This document shows positions 10,822 to 20,718 of a DNA stretch of 50,002 bases, piece after piece; position 1 is the stretch's first letter, and each line of letters begins with the position of its first letter. The stretch covers positions 5,673,143 through 5,723,144 of the forward strand of contig BFEA01000006.1 of NCBI GenBank assembly GCA_003427395.1. Direction: 5' to 3'. The DNA comes from Chara braunii. Its lineage: Eukaryota > Streptophyta > Charophyceae > Charales > Characeae. The notes below the pieces were generated by a model. It ran no database searches and was not told the origin of the DNA. It saw only the letters and a program-made list of their open reading frames with translations. The position numbers and the translations under genes were made by a program.

Positions 10822-11244
10822 ATGGAAGATCGGAACGGCTTGCGCGGCTATCGACCGCGGTATATGAAGTACTCCTGGATGTGGGAGCGGGAAGATGAGA
10901 AGGGTACTGTGGTGGAGACTATACTGACTTTTGGTAAACCTGACGGGGAGGTGAGGCTAAAGATTAACGTGTGCGGTGGTAAAGAACAGGAGATGAGGAG
11001 GGATGAAAAGGCGCAGGCCGCGGTTACCGAGGCCCGTAACAGGGCCGAACGAAGGTGCAGGCGGGATGGAGTAACTGCGAGCATGCGGGTAACGGTCACT
11101 TACCACGAAGATGATTCATCAACCGGGACCATGACGAGGGAGGAGCAGCACAATGACCGGGACTCAGAGGGTGAGTCAGAGATGAGTGACACAAATGCTG
11201 CTCAGGCCTGGCACGACCAGGAGCGGTATGAGGCTGGGCCCTAG
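10822..11244 (+). CDS. LTR-encoded leader ORF, 140 codons (candidate family B member)
   Basis: The ATG at 10822 (GGCTATGG context) is the first downstream of the TATA box. The product is 140 residues, highly charged, with a basic middle (about residues 50-85) and an acidic, Ser/Glu/Asp-rich tail. No known domain is recognised. A helix rich in Arg/Ala/Glu followed by a strand-like stretch (MRVTVTYHEDD) resembles the layout of the short ORFs at 15404 and 20377, so I place it tentatively in family B; identity is low. The same ORF stands in the 3' LTR at 31366-31788. Because the two LTRs are identical here, conservation between copies is no evidence of selection. Confidence 0.4.
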   Translation: MEDRNGLRGYRPRYMKYSWMWEREDEKGTVVETILTFGKPDGEVRLKINVCGGKEQEMRRDEKAQAAVTEARNRAERRCRRDGVTASMRVTVTYHEDDSSTGTMTREEQHNDRDSEGESEMSDTNAAQAWHDQERYEAGP

Positions 11245-14200
11245 GCACAAAAGGGGGCTGTCAACAGAGCGGGGAAAAAGAAAATACCGCGAGGGCAGCA
11301 CACTGAGGCAGGGGTTCGGATGAGACGCGCGTAAAATCTANGAGTGAAATACGAACTAGAGACGGGTACCTCGCGCGCGAAAAAAAAGGACACAAGGCTT
11401 ATGCGAGCAGAGGTCAGCGGGAGCACAAAAAAGGTTGTTGNTGTTGACGTCAACCTCGTCTCTTGGCTTGCCACGAGAGGTTTGAGTGAACACGAGTACG
11501 TGTGAGGGCGAGCAAGAGACAATAAATTAGTAGGGGTCATAGAGAGCAGAGAGACATGTTTCTCGAACGTGTAAGCTCACTAGTGAGAATTGGACAAAGG
11601 CTGCGGAGGATCTTTTAGTTGACGTCATCAGTAACAAGGGAGAGAGAAGAGGCTAGTGAGAGAGTAAAAGAGGCGGAACCTTAGATATAGAGAGATCGTG
11701 CGTAGTAGAGACCAGTTCGAATGTGGCGAGTGGGGGCTAACACGGGCCGGGAGAGATTGGTGATATCAACCCCGTCCTCGATCTGGTCACAAAGGTTTTG
11801 AGCAAGCACGAGTAGTGGAGGAAGGGTAGCCGTGAGTATGATTTTCGTGGCGTGGGCGTACGGACACTGAAGCTTTCAATCTTGTTGGTTTCACGTACTT
11901 GAGACAGTAGAGCGAAAGAGAGTTGATTAGGCGGATATGTCTCAAGATTGGGATCAGGAGTCAAAGGGACTACGCGAGGATGTGTGACTCTCGGGCAGGA
12001 CAATACGATACGCGCAGGAGGACAAAGAGAGGGGAGGGTGTCAACGAGGTGTGTTCTCGAACACATGCGTATCTGGTACTTGCTGATTAGATTAGTTGAC
12101 GTCAGCAACGATCTTCGTATACGCGTGTGAGGTTTGCTCTGGACAGCGTATCTATGGGTTTTTCGGCTCAACAGTGAGAGTACAAGACTATTGCCTACGA
12201 GGGAAAGAAAGGAAGGGTCTGGGAGTGTGCGTGTTGAGTAGTTGGAGGCAATTTAGTGGCAATTTTGACTTCCGGGTGAAAGAAACGTGCGCGAGTGAAC
12301 CAGCAGGGAGGAGCGTATGGATGCAAAAGAAGGGCTTCGCTAATACTTATCGTGTTACGAGCGTGTACTCCTCACCCAATTCTGAAGACTAGCCACCCGT
12401 GCGGGACTCATTCTCTTTTGTAGGCCACAGTGATCGTGGTCAATGTCTAGCGGCCTGTCTGTGTTTAGAGCTTCAGATGAGTGGGAGAACGCGTGATCGA
12501 GGTCCGAGTGTGATCGAGAGCCATGGAAAGGAGATTAGACTATGAGCCATGATGTGGATCAAACTAAGCGCAGTTTAACTTCAAAGTTGACATCAACTTC
12601 TTGCCACGACTCCTGTTTTTGACATAGCGAAGCAAACATAACGGGGAAGACCAGTACTTGAAAGCGCTAAATGAATCACGGGGAGGAGGCTGGGAGACCA
12701 AAATAAGAGTGACGCGATCCAATGTGGGGAATGAATGTAGGTGAACAGTGAGCATGACGCACTGGGATAACTTGTGAGGTATGGGTGATCAGGTGTCGTC
12801 AGCCTTTGTTCTGGTTGGTTACTGTTCGTAGACGTCCCTGTGCCTCATAACTGTGTCCATGGCTCGGATTTAGGGAAGAGTGACGAAGTGGCTAACAAAA
12901 CCAGAGTGATAAACTCTGTTTGATTAGTTCCTTTCCAGTGCGGAACAGGCAAGCATGTGATCTAACTGCTGACTCTCTCTCAAAGGTGATCGACCTTTGC
13001 AACTGCGTTGTTTCTTTGGTCCTTTATCTTCAGAGTCAATCTTGGGCAAACACTCATTCCTTCTTTGGCGACTATCATCTGTTTCTTCTTCGTGCTGATG
13101 AGGCTATGGAAAGGTATGAATCTGAGATACTTTGTTCAGGCTGAACAGACGGTCGTTGTTTGAAGTGGAAATCATCCTTCCAAATTGTGATCTGGTCTTG
13201 AGGGTGGTCTTGATATACAAGATTGTTGTTCTGAAAGTTTTCTCTCCTCCACTCGGACTTGCTCACTGGCGACCCTTTTTCTTTGTTAATAATTTTCTTT
13301 CTCCCTGTTGAGGGATAGGTACTAACTAATTTACTGTTACTTGATGGTCAACTAGTACGATCTAACTAATTCTGAATTTCTCAGTGTGGTCTTACCGTTA
13401 GCCCTCCTTTATTCCGTAAAGACGAAGGGTAAAACTGAGGGGGAATCTCTCATATTGATGACCGAGTTTCAGGGAAAATCTAAGGGGAGATGTGAAGTCA
13501 GATAATGAGGCCCTGATATATTCAATAATTACTATTTGCACCCCTCATCAAAAAGAAAAGCCGTGCAAAATGGTGTTGGCCGAACCAGGAGAGGTTCTTG
13601 ATTAGTATCTGGTGCCCTCTGAATAGGGTTCTGCTAAATGAGATGATCGAGAGTAGCAGCATTTTCGGTTTGTGTGATTGTTCACGCTTGCCAAATGGAA
13701 AAAAAACGTGCTATATTCAGAAAAATTGCATACGTGCTTGCGAAGCGCCTGCTTGATGGTGATTGACCGTCTGTCCCAACCGTGTTTTGTTGAGTGTCAA
13801 TTCAAAGAAGAGAGATGTGAGTTCTCTTGCTATGCCTTGGGGAATCTGTCTTCGTTCATTCTGAGAGGGTGAGCTAGCTTGTCCTTCTTCCTGGGAAGGA
13901 TGTCTACGCCACATTTAAGAATGGAGAGCAACAAGCTTGTCCTAACAGATCCCCTGTAATAAGTGTCAGCAGTAGTAAGCTCCTATGTGCCCCAAAATGC
14001 TCGAGGCAATTGGCCAAAGTCCCTATCTCTACGGACTAGATAAAACAAACTAGAGATGTGAGCTGCGAACTGATTAAGGATGTTAGTAAACTACTCCCAG
14101 TGCTTTTTGTACCATATCGAAACTGATAAGCTAAGAACGACAGGGCAGCGTACTTTCATCCCTGCCTCTAAACGTTAACGAACTAAGCCTGAGAGGTGTT

Positions 14201-15403
14201 CTTCTGAAGGTTCTAGCTATATCACAATCGGTGTAAATGTCTCAACTAATTATGTCCGTGAGTGAGGACTCAGATTATCTCATTCAATGACTTTTTGTTA
14301 CTCGTTGAGACTGAGGTTACCCCATCTGCATGTGCGGATGGGTAATTTTCAGTCGTTTTTCTGAACACTGAGCCTAGTCGAGGGGACTTAAGGGTCCCAT
14401 TGACTAAGGCTTAATGTTGATGGTTTTTAGTGCAGCCGGATCTGGAAATTACAGACTACCTGAATTAGGATACCAATCCAACGCGCCCTGAGCTTTGGAA
14501 GTTACAATTTTCTCGTCTGCCTTGTAAACGGGGATTACTCATCGCCTAGCACTTGGTTAGTTCACACCTTAGCGTGTGCTACGCGTGTAACACAATTAGA
14601 GGTTGGCTGGTCTGGGGAAATCAATAAAGTTTCTCGTGAAAGAGTGGCCCTAAGTGAAGGCCAAACTCATCATCGTGTCGCTAAGCATAGCAACTACGAA
14701 AACAATCCCTCGGATCTATACTGTAGTCAAGTTTTGGTGTTTTGAACCCAGTTAATCTGATCTGTACCTGGCGGTTAATATCCCGAGAGAACTGGGCTAT
14801 GTAAATGAAGGCCCTACTTGGTAGCTTTTGAATTGCAGTCAGCCTTTACCTGATTGCTTCCAGTTTCAGAGTCTTGTTTTTCTGACCCTGGGTCTTACAC
14901 GGTTGGGCTGGAACAGGGAAATGAGGGGTAAAGCTATTGTACGGGTGATCTGTTTGTCGTGCTAAGGTTTAACCAGATATTGAGGAGGAGGACAATCAAC
15001 GAGCTTTTAGGAGGACAGTCAATGAGCGTTTGTGAGAGGAGCTGGCTATCTGTTTTGTCTTGAGGTTAAGTCTGATTGAATGCCCAGTGAAGCATCGGAG
15101 GAACAACAGTAATTGCCCTCAGTCTGCAACCTCTCGAAGCTTAGTATAGTGATCGGTTAGCAAATGGCCGCCATTTGCTAGCCTGTAGTTGAATTTCTCA
15201 TGAACAGTGCTCACGTGATTGTCTAGAACAACAACTAATAGGAAAATGATACTCAATGTGAAAACAGGCGAGTTAATTCATTAGAGAATTTATTCTGATT
15301 GAGGACGCTTGAAGCTTGTACTATCTATCCCTTTTGACAGGGTTATTCAGCAAAGAGATATTCATATACTGGCCTCGCTTTTACTCATCGACCCAGCTGA
15401 GAA
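11245..15403 (+). other. Long LTR interval without recognisable gene
   Basis: About 4.2 kb of the R-U5 region with only short ORFs (under 145 codons, mostly antisense and arginine/serine-rich) and no domain. It contains the TGACGTCA cluster listed separately and single-base Ns at 11341 and 11441. From 11245 to about 14347 it looks identical to 31789-34891. Confidence 0.5.
11443..12597. promoter_or_regulatory. Cluster of TGACGTCA-type palindromes
   Basis: GTTGACGTCAAC at 11443-11454, TGACGTCA at 11620-11627 and 12097-12104, and the variant GTTGACATCAAC at 12586-12597. TGACGTCA is the classical C-box/CRE core bound by bZIP factors. The repeats at 11443 and 12586 share further downstream similarity (CTTGCCACGA), so they may come from diverged internal duplications. 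They lie downstream of the TATA box. The 3' LTR carries the same set. Confidence 0.4.
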
Positions 15404-15655
15404 ATGGGGGACGAGGATACAGTGAGAGTAACCTGCTCTCTGCGCCAAGGCACGTCTGAAGATCGGAGAGAGACGGCCATCGAGGAATATAATTTGCAAA
15501 CAACCATGATGATGGAGCACGAGCTGACATTAGTAAGACACCAAACTAAAATTGAGTACATCTATTATTTGCACGACAAAAACGGAAGATTCTGTGTCAC
15601 CATCTTATTAGTGGGCTCGGTCGAGGATGCAAGGAGAACTGTCTATGGGCGTTAA
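15404..15655 (+). CDS. LTR-encoded short ORF, 83 codons (family B)
   Basis: ATG start, 83 residues. A helical N-terminal half (EDRRETAIEEYNLQ) leads to a strand-like segment I-x-Y-I-Y-Y-L-H-D-x-N-G, then a short V-rich strand. The pattern helix, then I-x-Y-x-L-x-x-x-D-x-x-G, recurs in the ORF at 20377 (VIAYTLYIQDSQG) and around 20281 (ISYLLKVV). No known family is recognised. The 3' LTR copy at 35948 keeps the full frame despite 12 nucleotide differences, but most of the differences change the amino acid. Confidence 0.4.
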   Translation: MGDEDTVRVTCSLRQGTSEDRRETAIEEYNLQTTMMMEHELTLVRHQTKIEYIYYLHDKNGRFCVTILLVGSVEDARRTVYGR

Positions 15656-15769
15656 TGAGATGAGACGTCATCAGACTAAAGCGGAGTAGGGAAAGCTGAG
15701 TCATTCCCAAAACTGGATTCAGTCGAATGTATGGTAAAACTACTAAAGCATAGAGGCGGCCAGCAATCA

Positions 15770-15960
15770 GTTCATTCAGCAATCAGTCGAGAAAACAGTT
15801 CGGTAACGAGTTCAGCAATCAGTTCATTCAGCAATCAGTCAAGTAAACAGTTCAGTAATCAGATTTGCAATCAGTTTAGCGATCAATTCAGCAATCAGTA
15901 TAGCAATTAGTTCATCAAATCAGCAATTAAATCAGCAGACAACCAGCAGGCAACAACCAT
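15770..15960 (+). repeat. CAATCAGTTCA-type short tandem repeats
   Basis: Repeated AGCAATCAGTTCATTCAGCA and AACAGTTCGGTAA motifs just upstream of ORF A1. The 3' LTR has one extra 52-bp unit (36301-36540), matching the +52 change in coordinate offset between the LTRs. Confidence 0.7.
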
Positions 15961-15968
15961 CATCATAC

Positions 15969-16585
15969 ATGAGTGCATTCCGCTACTATTCAGTTAGCGA
16001 TTCAGTGCTGGCCAACTTCAATAGGATCTCCCTCAAGGAGTCATTCGGTACCGATATGTCAGTGCCACATGTTTCAAGAGAGGGGACCTGTCGGTCTTTG
16101 TTGTGCTCACCAGTTTTGCAGGAGGCACTATTCATGACCTGAGACTTTACCTGAAGGAAGGAAAGGAGGATCATGAGCACTTTGACTCATTCTGGATCCC
16201 AGCAATCAGCTATCTCAGTCGGAGGGAGCGTGAGTACGATGAGAGAGGAGACACGTTGATCTGTAGTTTTGGACCAAAGCTGTACTCTGACTACCCCAAA
16301 CCCCCGGTACCATGTCTGCTTACTGATGGGACCTGTTGGGGAGATTTAGTTGATTTGGCAAAGAGATACATCTCTCTCTCTGTGATAGGTCACGAGGACT
16401 CATCGGAGCATCAGCCTACGCGCTGGGATGAGTTTTGTTCCATGGTCAACTATCGGATCATGTGTGAGGGTTGGGATTGCTCCAGGCTCGTTGGATACAG
16501 ATGACTCTATGGCCCGATTTCCCGATCTCAGAGGACACGTAGACACGTATCGAGGCAGAGGAGGGGGACAGATGTGACATATTGA
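15969..16585 (+). pseudogene. Family A ORF A1, broken copy in the 5' LTR
   Basis: Starts at ATG 15969 like the intact 3' LTR copy (36564). It loses one base near 16045 (GAGTCATTCGG against GAGGCTATTCGG), shifting frame after about 25 codons, and has TGA at 16502-16504 where the other copy has TGG. The remaining frame is open from 16103. It keeps the family hallmarks IHDLRLYLKEGKED, FGPKLYSDYPKPPVP and LTDGTCW. See 36564 for the full description. Confidence 0.6.
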
Positions 16586-16634
16586 GGGTAAGATCCAGCA
16601 GAGTCTGGCGAACGACCAACCGTCATTTAAGCAC

Positions 16635-17312
16635 ATGTCAGAGATCAAGCCCATCACGATTGACCAGTTGGTTTTTGACAAACTCAACCGGCTGTCTTCA
16701 AGAGAGAGCTTTCCTTACAAGTATGTCAAGATCGATGGTTTCCAGGTGGAAGATCTGTCAATCTTCGTTGCTCTCACTGAGTTCGCAGAAGGCACGATCA
16801 AAGACCTACGGATTTATCTGAAGAAGGGTAAAGAGAACCATACACATTTTGATGCGTTGTGGGCTGCTGCAGTCGGATTCGTACGGCGGAAAGTGGATCA
16901 GCTGGAGGGTGGCACGAGGCTAGCTTATAGCTTCGGTCCCAAACTTTTTTCTGACAATCCTAAACTTCTAGTTCCATACTATCTTATAGACGGATCCTGC
17001 AGGGAAGGTTTGGTGGATTTTGCTAAGAAGTATCTTTCTCTTGCAGCAATTGACTATGAGGCACTGACAGAGCCTTCTGAGTTTCCTCATCTCAGACGAG
17101 GGGTCTTCTCATGGTCGTATCTTCCCTCTGCATGAGAAGAATTTTGTATCGTCCTGGACTTACACATGAGTCATGGATGTGATTCTCTAAAGATAGCGAG
17201 CTTCAGGTGGGGTTTCATTGAAAAGCCTCAGCCTCAGGAAGTGCAGAGACGTGACCGAAAGCATGAGAGATAGCCAGCCAGACGAGAGAGACAGAGATGT
17301 TTAGAGGGATGA
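16635..17312 (+). pseudogene. Family A ORF A2, truncated copy in the 5' LTR
   Basis: ATG at 16635. It is open for 166 codons to TGA at 17133-17135, where the 3' LTR copy has TGG (37729) and continues to 225 codons. It is a tandem paralogue of A1, sharing D-L-R-x-Y-L-K, H-F-D-x-L-W, FGPKL-x-SD, TDGSC and D-F-A-K-K-Y. Whether the short form is a decay product is unproven, but the downstream sequence still aligns with the intact copy. Confidence 0.6.
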
Positions 17313-17666
17313 GTGAGGACTCTTGACTAGTGCTGGTCACTCTCTTTTCATATGTACTTTCTGAAACTATTAGGAGTTATCACTTTTCCCTCATTCACCC
17401 TGTTTTTGCCTTGAGTCAGTCAGTCTAGGTGTTCCCTTCTGGCGTTTGATTGATGATTGCACTTCATTGCTGATTATGTCGAAGTTCTCAATCCTCTAAA
17501 TTGGCATCTTAATGCACATATAAGACATTTAATTTAAATTTTATTATCTGCATTATCATTGTTGTTCCAAATCACAATTAAAGATTCCTAAGACCGGGGT
17601 CCGGCGAAGACCGTAATTGAAGGGTCTCGCTCGAAGCCAGACGCACACAACAGGAAGGGATTTGCA

Positions 17667-17760
17667 TTATTTTATTTATTTTATTTATTTTATTTATTTT
17701 ATTTATTTTATTTATTTTATTTATTTTATTTATTTTATTTATTTTATTTATTTTATTTAT
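17667..17760 (+). repeat. 9-bp microsatellite (ATTTTATTT)n, about 10 units
   Basis: Perfect 9-bp periodicity, about ten units here and about three in the 3' LTR (38264-38294). The difference of 63 bp equals the change in LTR offset from +20596 to +20533. Confidence 0.9.
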
Positions 17761-17846
17761 TGAGAGCACAACCAAAATCCTGTGTGACATCCTGTTGGCT
17801 TTCCGGTCGCCTAAACTGGCTCGACTGGGAAAAAGTGCGACAAGAA

Positions 17847-17864
17847 TGGCGCCGTTGCCGGGGA
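17847..17864 (+). promoter_or_regulatory. Primer-binding site, tRNA-Asp type
   Basis: TGGCGCCGTTGCCGGGGA begins 4 nt after the 5' LTR. As I recall it, this is the exact reverse complement of the 3' 18 nt (with CCA) of plant nuclear tRNA-Asp(GTC), the primer also reported for plant Athila elements. It sets the start of minus-strand DNA synthesis. Confidence 0.85.
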
Positions 17865-18183
17865 CATGAAAAGATTTTTGTGTCCGAAACGAACCTGGGT
17901 CATCATCATCATCGTCTTGAGTTTTGATTAGAACGTGAGAACTGTTGACATTTCTGTGAGCTTTATGTTAATTTTATTATTCTCATTTAAGTCCTGAATT
18001 TCTTGAAAATCACGACTGCTAACTATGATTTATGTCTTCCTTGTGTGAGGTACCACACTGGATCGGGAAAAGGAGATTGATATTATTGACGGGAGAGAAT
18101 CGAGCTTGACACCAGATATGCCCAATTATCGCTCAACACGCTGAAAGGAATCGAAAGGAAGAGAGTGAGACGGATCGAGACAA

Positions 18184-18597
18184 ATGCTGGTCAACGGTGT
18201 TCTGAAAGAATTGTCTAAATTTACGACAAGAAGGATATTTCCTTACAGGTATGAGGCTTGTTGGGGCTATCATTCTTGTGGCTCAACCATCTGCGTAGTG
18301 CTGACTCATTTCTTGGAGGGAGATGTCTATGATATCCGCCCATATGTCAAGGAAGGAGGCAACAATGATGGTGAGAATTTTAATTGGTTATGGGAGATCG
18401 TGATTCAATTTATCTATGACGAAAAGGAAGACTTGATTAAGCAAAAGAAGAAAGTGGAATGGGGTATAATGCCAGTAACATACAAGACTGTTCTGATTCC
18501 TCCTATACCTGACAACTATTGTGATGGGACTAATTGGCTGCCGATAATCAACGTGGTATTGACAAGGGGGAAAAGAAACGGTGGTCATGAGAGCTGA
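18184..18597 (+). CDS. Family A ORF A3, internal leader
   Basis: ATG start, 137 codons, the first ORF after the PBS. Aligned with A1/A2 by eye: FPYRYE near residue 22, CVVLTHFLEGDVYDIRPYVKEG near 38-60, then N-W-L-W, a charged linker, P-P-I-P-D and DGTNW. The shared core is aromatic-x-Y, then V-L-T-x-F-x-x-G-x-x-x-D-[IL]-R-x-Y-[VL]-K. No known family is recognised. It is more diverged from A1/A2 than they are from each other. Confidence 0.5.
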   Translation: MLVNGVLKELSKFTTRRIFPYRYEACWGYHSCGSTICVVLTHFLEGDVYDIRPYVKEGGNNDGENFNWLWEIVIQFIYDEKEDLIKQKKKVEWGIMPVTYKTVLIPPIPDNYCDGTNWLPIINVVLTRGKRNGGHES

Positions 18598-18625
18598 AGA
18601 GATTTCAGCAGAAGTAATCAGATAA

Positions 18626-19078
18626 AGAAGGTCAAATTTTGGCAGAGGTTCGGGTCCAAATCAAGAGAAGGTCGAATGTCTCCTAAAGTCGTTGAACACT
18701 CTAAGCAAGAGAGAGACGTTTTCATATGAAGTTGTCAGGTATGAGATGGTCGAGAGCGGATGGGAGCAGGAACGATTAAATGTACTGACATTCTATTTCA
18801 CAGACCTGGATGTGTATGACGTAAGAATGTATGTTCCAAAGGAAAGAAGTGTTGATGCGGTATATGGGAGATGTTGGGGGTTTGCTGGATCTACTCGATT
18901 TACTGTCTTCGAGAGAGAGAGGCTTGAGAGAGAGAACAAGTATTTCACTAGATCTACTCGATTTACTGTCTTCGACAGATTTTCAGCTCCTCCCTTGCCT
19001 GATATAAATTTATTAAAAGATAATTGGTTTGCGGTGATTGAGTTTGCCCAGAAAGTGAGAAGAGGTCAAAGAGTCTGA
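18626..19078 (+). CDS. Family A ORF A4, internal leader
   Basis: The frame is open from 18626; the first family-like residues (KVECLLKSLNTLSKRETF) precede any ATG, so the start is unknown and the gene may be damaged. Core motifs are FSYEVVRYE, VLTFYFTDLDVYDVRMYVPKE, then CWGF. A short internal duplication (STRFTVFERE / STRFTVFDRF, DNA near 18890-18910 and 18950-18970) is not seen in the other paralogues. Its TGA (19076-19078) overlaps the ATG of A5 by one base (TGATG). Confidence 0.45.
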   Translation, partial: RRSNFGRGSGPNQEKVECLLKSLNTLSKRETFSYEVVRYEMVESGWEQERLNVLTFYFTDLDVYDVRMYVPKERSVDAVYGRCWGFAGSTRFTVFERERLERENKYFTRSTRFTVFDRFSAPPLPDINLLKDNWFAVIEFAQKVRRGQRV

Positions 19079-19554
19079 TGAGCCGATGCTATATACCCTT
19101 GAAGGAGAGGTCTAAGCTTAGACTCATAAGAGGCCATGAAGGGCTGAGTAAGGCTGAGTCAGACAAGCTATTGAATTTTCTTAATTCTATAGCATGTAAG
19201 GTTGTAATTCCTTATGAAATCGTGAGGTATGAAACCATAAAGAGGTCAGGACAAGAACAAGACAGTCTGTATGTTCTTACATGCTATTTTATTGATCTTG
19301 ATGAATATGATATTGGGATTTATATGCCGAAGCAAAGATTTGATGAAAGCCGAAAAGGTGCGTGTTGGCAACGAGCGTCAAATTTTGTGCATGATAAGAA
19401 GAGAAGATTAGAGCGAGAGGGAAGAAATTTTTCCTTTAGCACCTATGTCAGACCTTTTGTTGGAATAGCGTCTCCACCTGTTGAGGGACTCATATTCCCA
19501 AGATACAATTGGTATGCCATGATAAAGTTTACATGGAAAGTGAAGAGAGCCTAA
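19078..19554 (+). CDS. Family A ORF A5, internal leader
   Basis: ATG at 19078 overlaps the A4 stop as TGATG. 158 codons. Core motifs are IPYEIVRYE, YVLTCYFIDLDEYDIGIYMPK, CWQRASNFVHDKKRRLERE, then P-P-V and NWYAMIKF. It is closest to A4 (both read V-L-T-x-Y-F-x-D-L-D-x-Y-D). The arrangement suggests local tandem duplication. No known domain is recognised. Confidence 0.5.
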   Translation: MSRCYIPLKERSKLRLIRGHEGLSKAESDKLLNFLNSIACKVVIPYEIVRYETIKRSGQEQDSLYVLTCYFIDLDEYDIGIYMPKQRFDESRKGACWQRASNFVHDKKRRLEREGRNFSFSTYVRPFVGIASPPVEGLIFPRYNWYAMIKFTWKVKRA

Positions 19555-19844
19555 GAAGAATACTCTCAGTAGCCAGGATAACTACTGTGAGGGGTAAACT
19601 TTATGAGGTGATAGAGTGTGATAATCCTTTTGTGATCCTGAGATATGAGACTTGTGAGAGAGGATTCATAATATTTCACATTTCAGTGGTCAAATTTCTG
19701 AGTACGGGCAGTCTGGACGTAAGGATTTATGTACCGACAGGTCTAGAAAAGGAAGATGACTACTTGAAGTGTCAGACAAGTGCTTATATTAGTCTCATAA
19801 GAACCAAAGAGTGGCTTGAAAAGTTAAAAAGAAAAGTAACATGA
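19533..19844 (+). CDS. Family A ORF A6, internal leader, short
   Basis: ATG at 19533, in another frame and overlapping the A5 end by 22 nt; 103 codons. Keeps the core FVILRYETCERG, VVKFLSTGSLDVRIYVPTG and a helical SLIRTKEWLEKLKRK end, but lacks the C-terminal W-containing segment, so it is probably truncated. The 150 bases after it hold no recognisable frame. Confidence 0.4.
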   Translation: MESEESLRRILSVARITTVRGKLYEVIECDNPFVILRYETCERGFIIFHISVVKFLSTGSLDVRIYVPTGLEKEDDYLKCQTSAYISLIRTKEWLEKLKRKVT

Positions 19845-20007
19845 GGGAAATAAGTAAGACAATTGGAGAGGCTCCCTTAGTTCTCGATTGCTAAGGGATT
19901 TGAAGACAGGAGAGATTGGATGCCTCTGTTGGAAGCTATTGCTGAGATTGGTAGAGCAAGAGAAAAAGACTCCACTGTGATGATAAAATCTCTACTTTTC
20001 AGTAACT

Positions 20008-20370
20008 TTGAATACATATTCGATCTCCCCAATTACAGCCAGCCCGAGATTTACCTTTCTTGATTCTGTCTGTGATGCCAAAGTAAGGATGCCTGGCCCT
20101 AGAAACCGATTCACCTTCAGGGTCGTGGTAGAAGAGGGGGTAGTAAAAACCGGAGGTACCCTCGAAATTCCTAATATAGATCTCTTTGGGTTTGAAGAGC
20201 AGGAACTTGTGCAACCTTATATAGATCGGATGAGAGAAGCCGCTTTGAGGGTTGTTACTGGCCAGACTTAAATCAGTTATTTGCTGAAGGTGGTAAGAGT
20301 AGGAGTCTCTGAGTATTATGTTTCTACTATAGAACAAGTATCCCTTGCTAGGGAAATTAGTAACAGATCG
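20008..20370 (+). pseudogene. Family B ORF, broken
   Basis: Open to TAA at 20269-20271, without an early ATG. Contains FTFRVVVEEG and a helix ELVQPYIDRMREAALRVVTGQ. Directly after the stop, in the same frame, ISYLLKVV and SLAREISNRS continue the pattern of the intact ORF at 20377 (SLARKVRD). The stop therefore most likely interrupts one ancestral gene. Confidence 0.4.
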
Positions 20371-20376
20371 TAAGTC

Positions 20377-20643
20377 ATGCAGTTTGATTATGAGATAATA
20401 GATTTAACTCGTTACTTTATGAACAGAGGAACTATTAAAGGGTACAATAGAAGATTGAGTGAGGATGATGAGAGGGAACTGATTGAGGGTTATGTTGGGA
20501 GGTTGAGAAGGATTGCCTTACCCTTGATTACTACTCAATCCGTTATCGCCTATACTCTTTATATACAAGACTCTCAAGGGGTGAAACAGACAAGGGAAGG
20601 GAGAAACGAGTTCGTATCCCTTGCAAGGAAAGTGAGGGACTAA
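20377..20643 (+). CDS. Family B ORF, 88 codons, immediately upstream of Gag
   Basis: ATG start. Strand-like start FDYEIIDLTRYF, helix EDDERELIEGYVGRLRRIALPLIT, strand VIAYTLYIQDSQG and a helical end FVSLARKVRD. Its upstream neighbour (20008-20370) has the same order of helix, strand and SLAR end, so the two look like a tandem pair. The LTR ORF at 15404 resembles it more weakly. No known family is recognised. It ends 75 nt before the Gag ATG. Confidence 0.45.
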   Translation: MQFDYEIIDLTRYFMNRGTIKGYNRRLSEDDERELIEGYVGRLRRIALPLITTQSVIAYTLYIQDSQGVKQTREGRNEFVSLARKVRD

Positions 20644-20718
20644 AGAAAAGAGAGAAAGAGCAGGAGGGAAAAAACTAAGAGTGATAAACGAAAAAGAGAG
20701 TAATTATTGAGAAAATTT

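Larger units (their letters stand above)
9225..17842 (+). mobile_element. 5' LTR (8618 bp) of the giant element
   Basis: Starts TGTCGGAGGG, ends GTGCGACA. Collinear with 29655-38375. Coordinate offsets are +20430 at the start, +20544 from about 10.7 to 15.7 kb, +20596 near 16.6 kb and +20533 at the end. The offset changes coincide with a TTA microsatellite plus a ~47-bp indel, a 52-bp repeat unit and a 9-bp microsatellite. In 252 aligned bases (15404-15655 against 35948-36199) I count 12 differences by eye. The block from about 10700 to 14347 looks identical. U3 is about 1.45 kb if transcription starts shortly after the TATA box, leaving over 7 kb as R-U5. Confidence 0.93.

Noticed and set aside
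11737-12171. Minus-strand ORF of 144 codons present in both LTRs
   Set aside because: Its presence in both LTRs follows from LTR identity here; Arg/Ser/Thr-rich translation without a domain.
17578-17790. ORF with I-N-K tripeptide repeats
   Set aside because: Translation of the 9-bp microsatellite.
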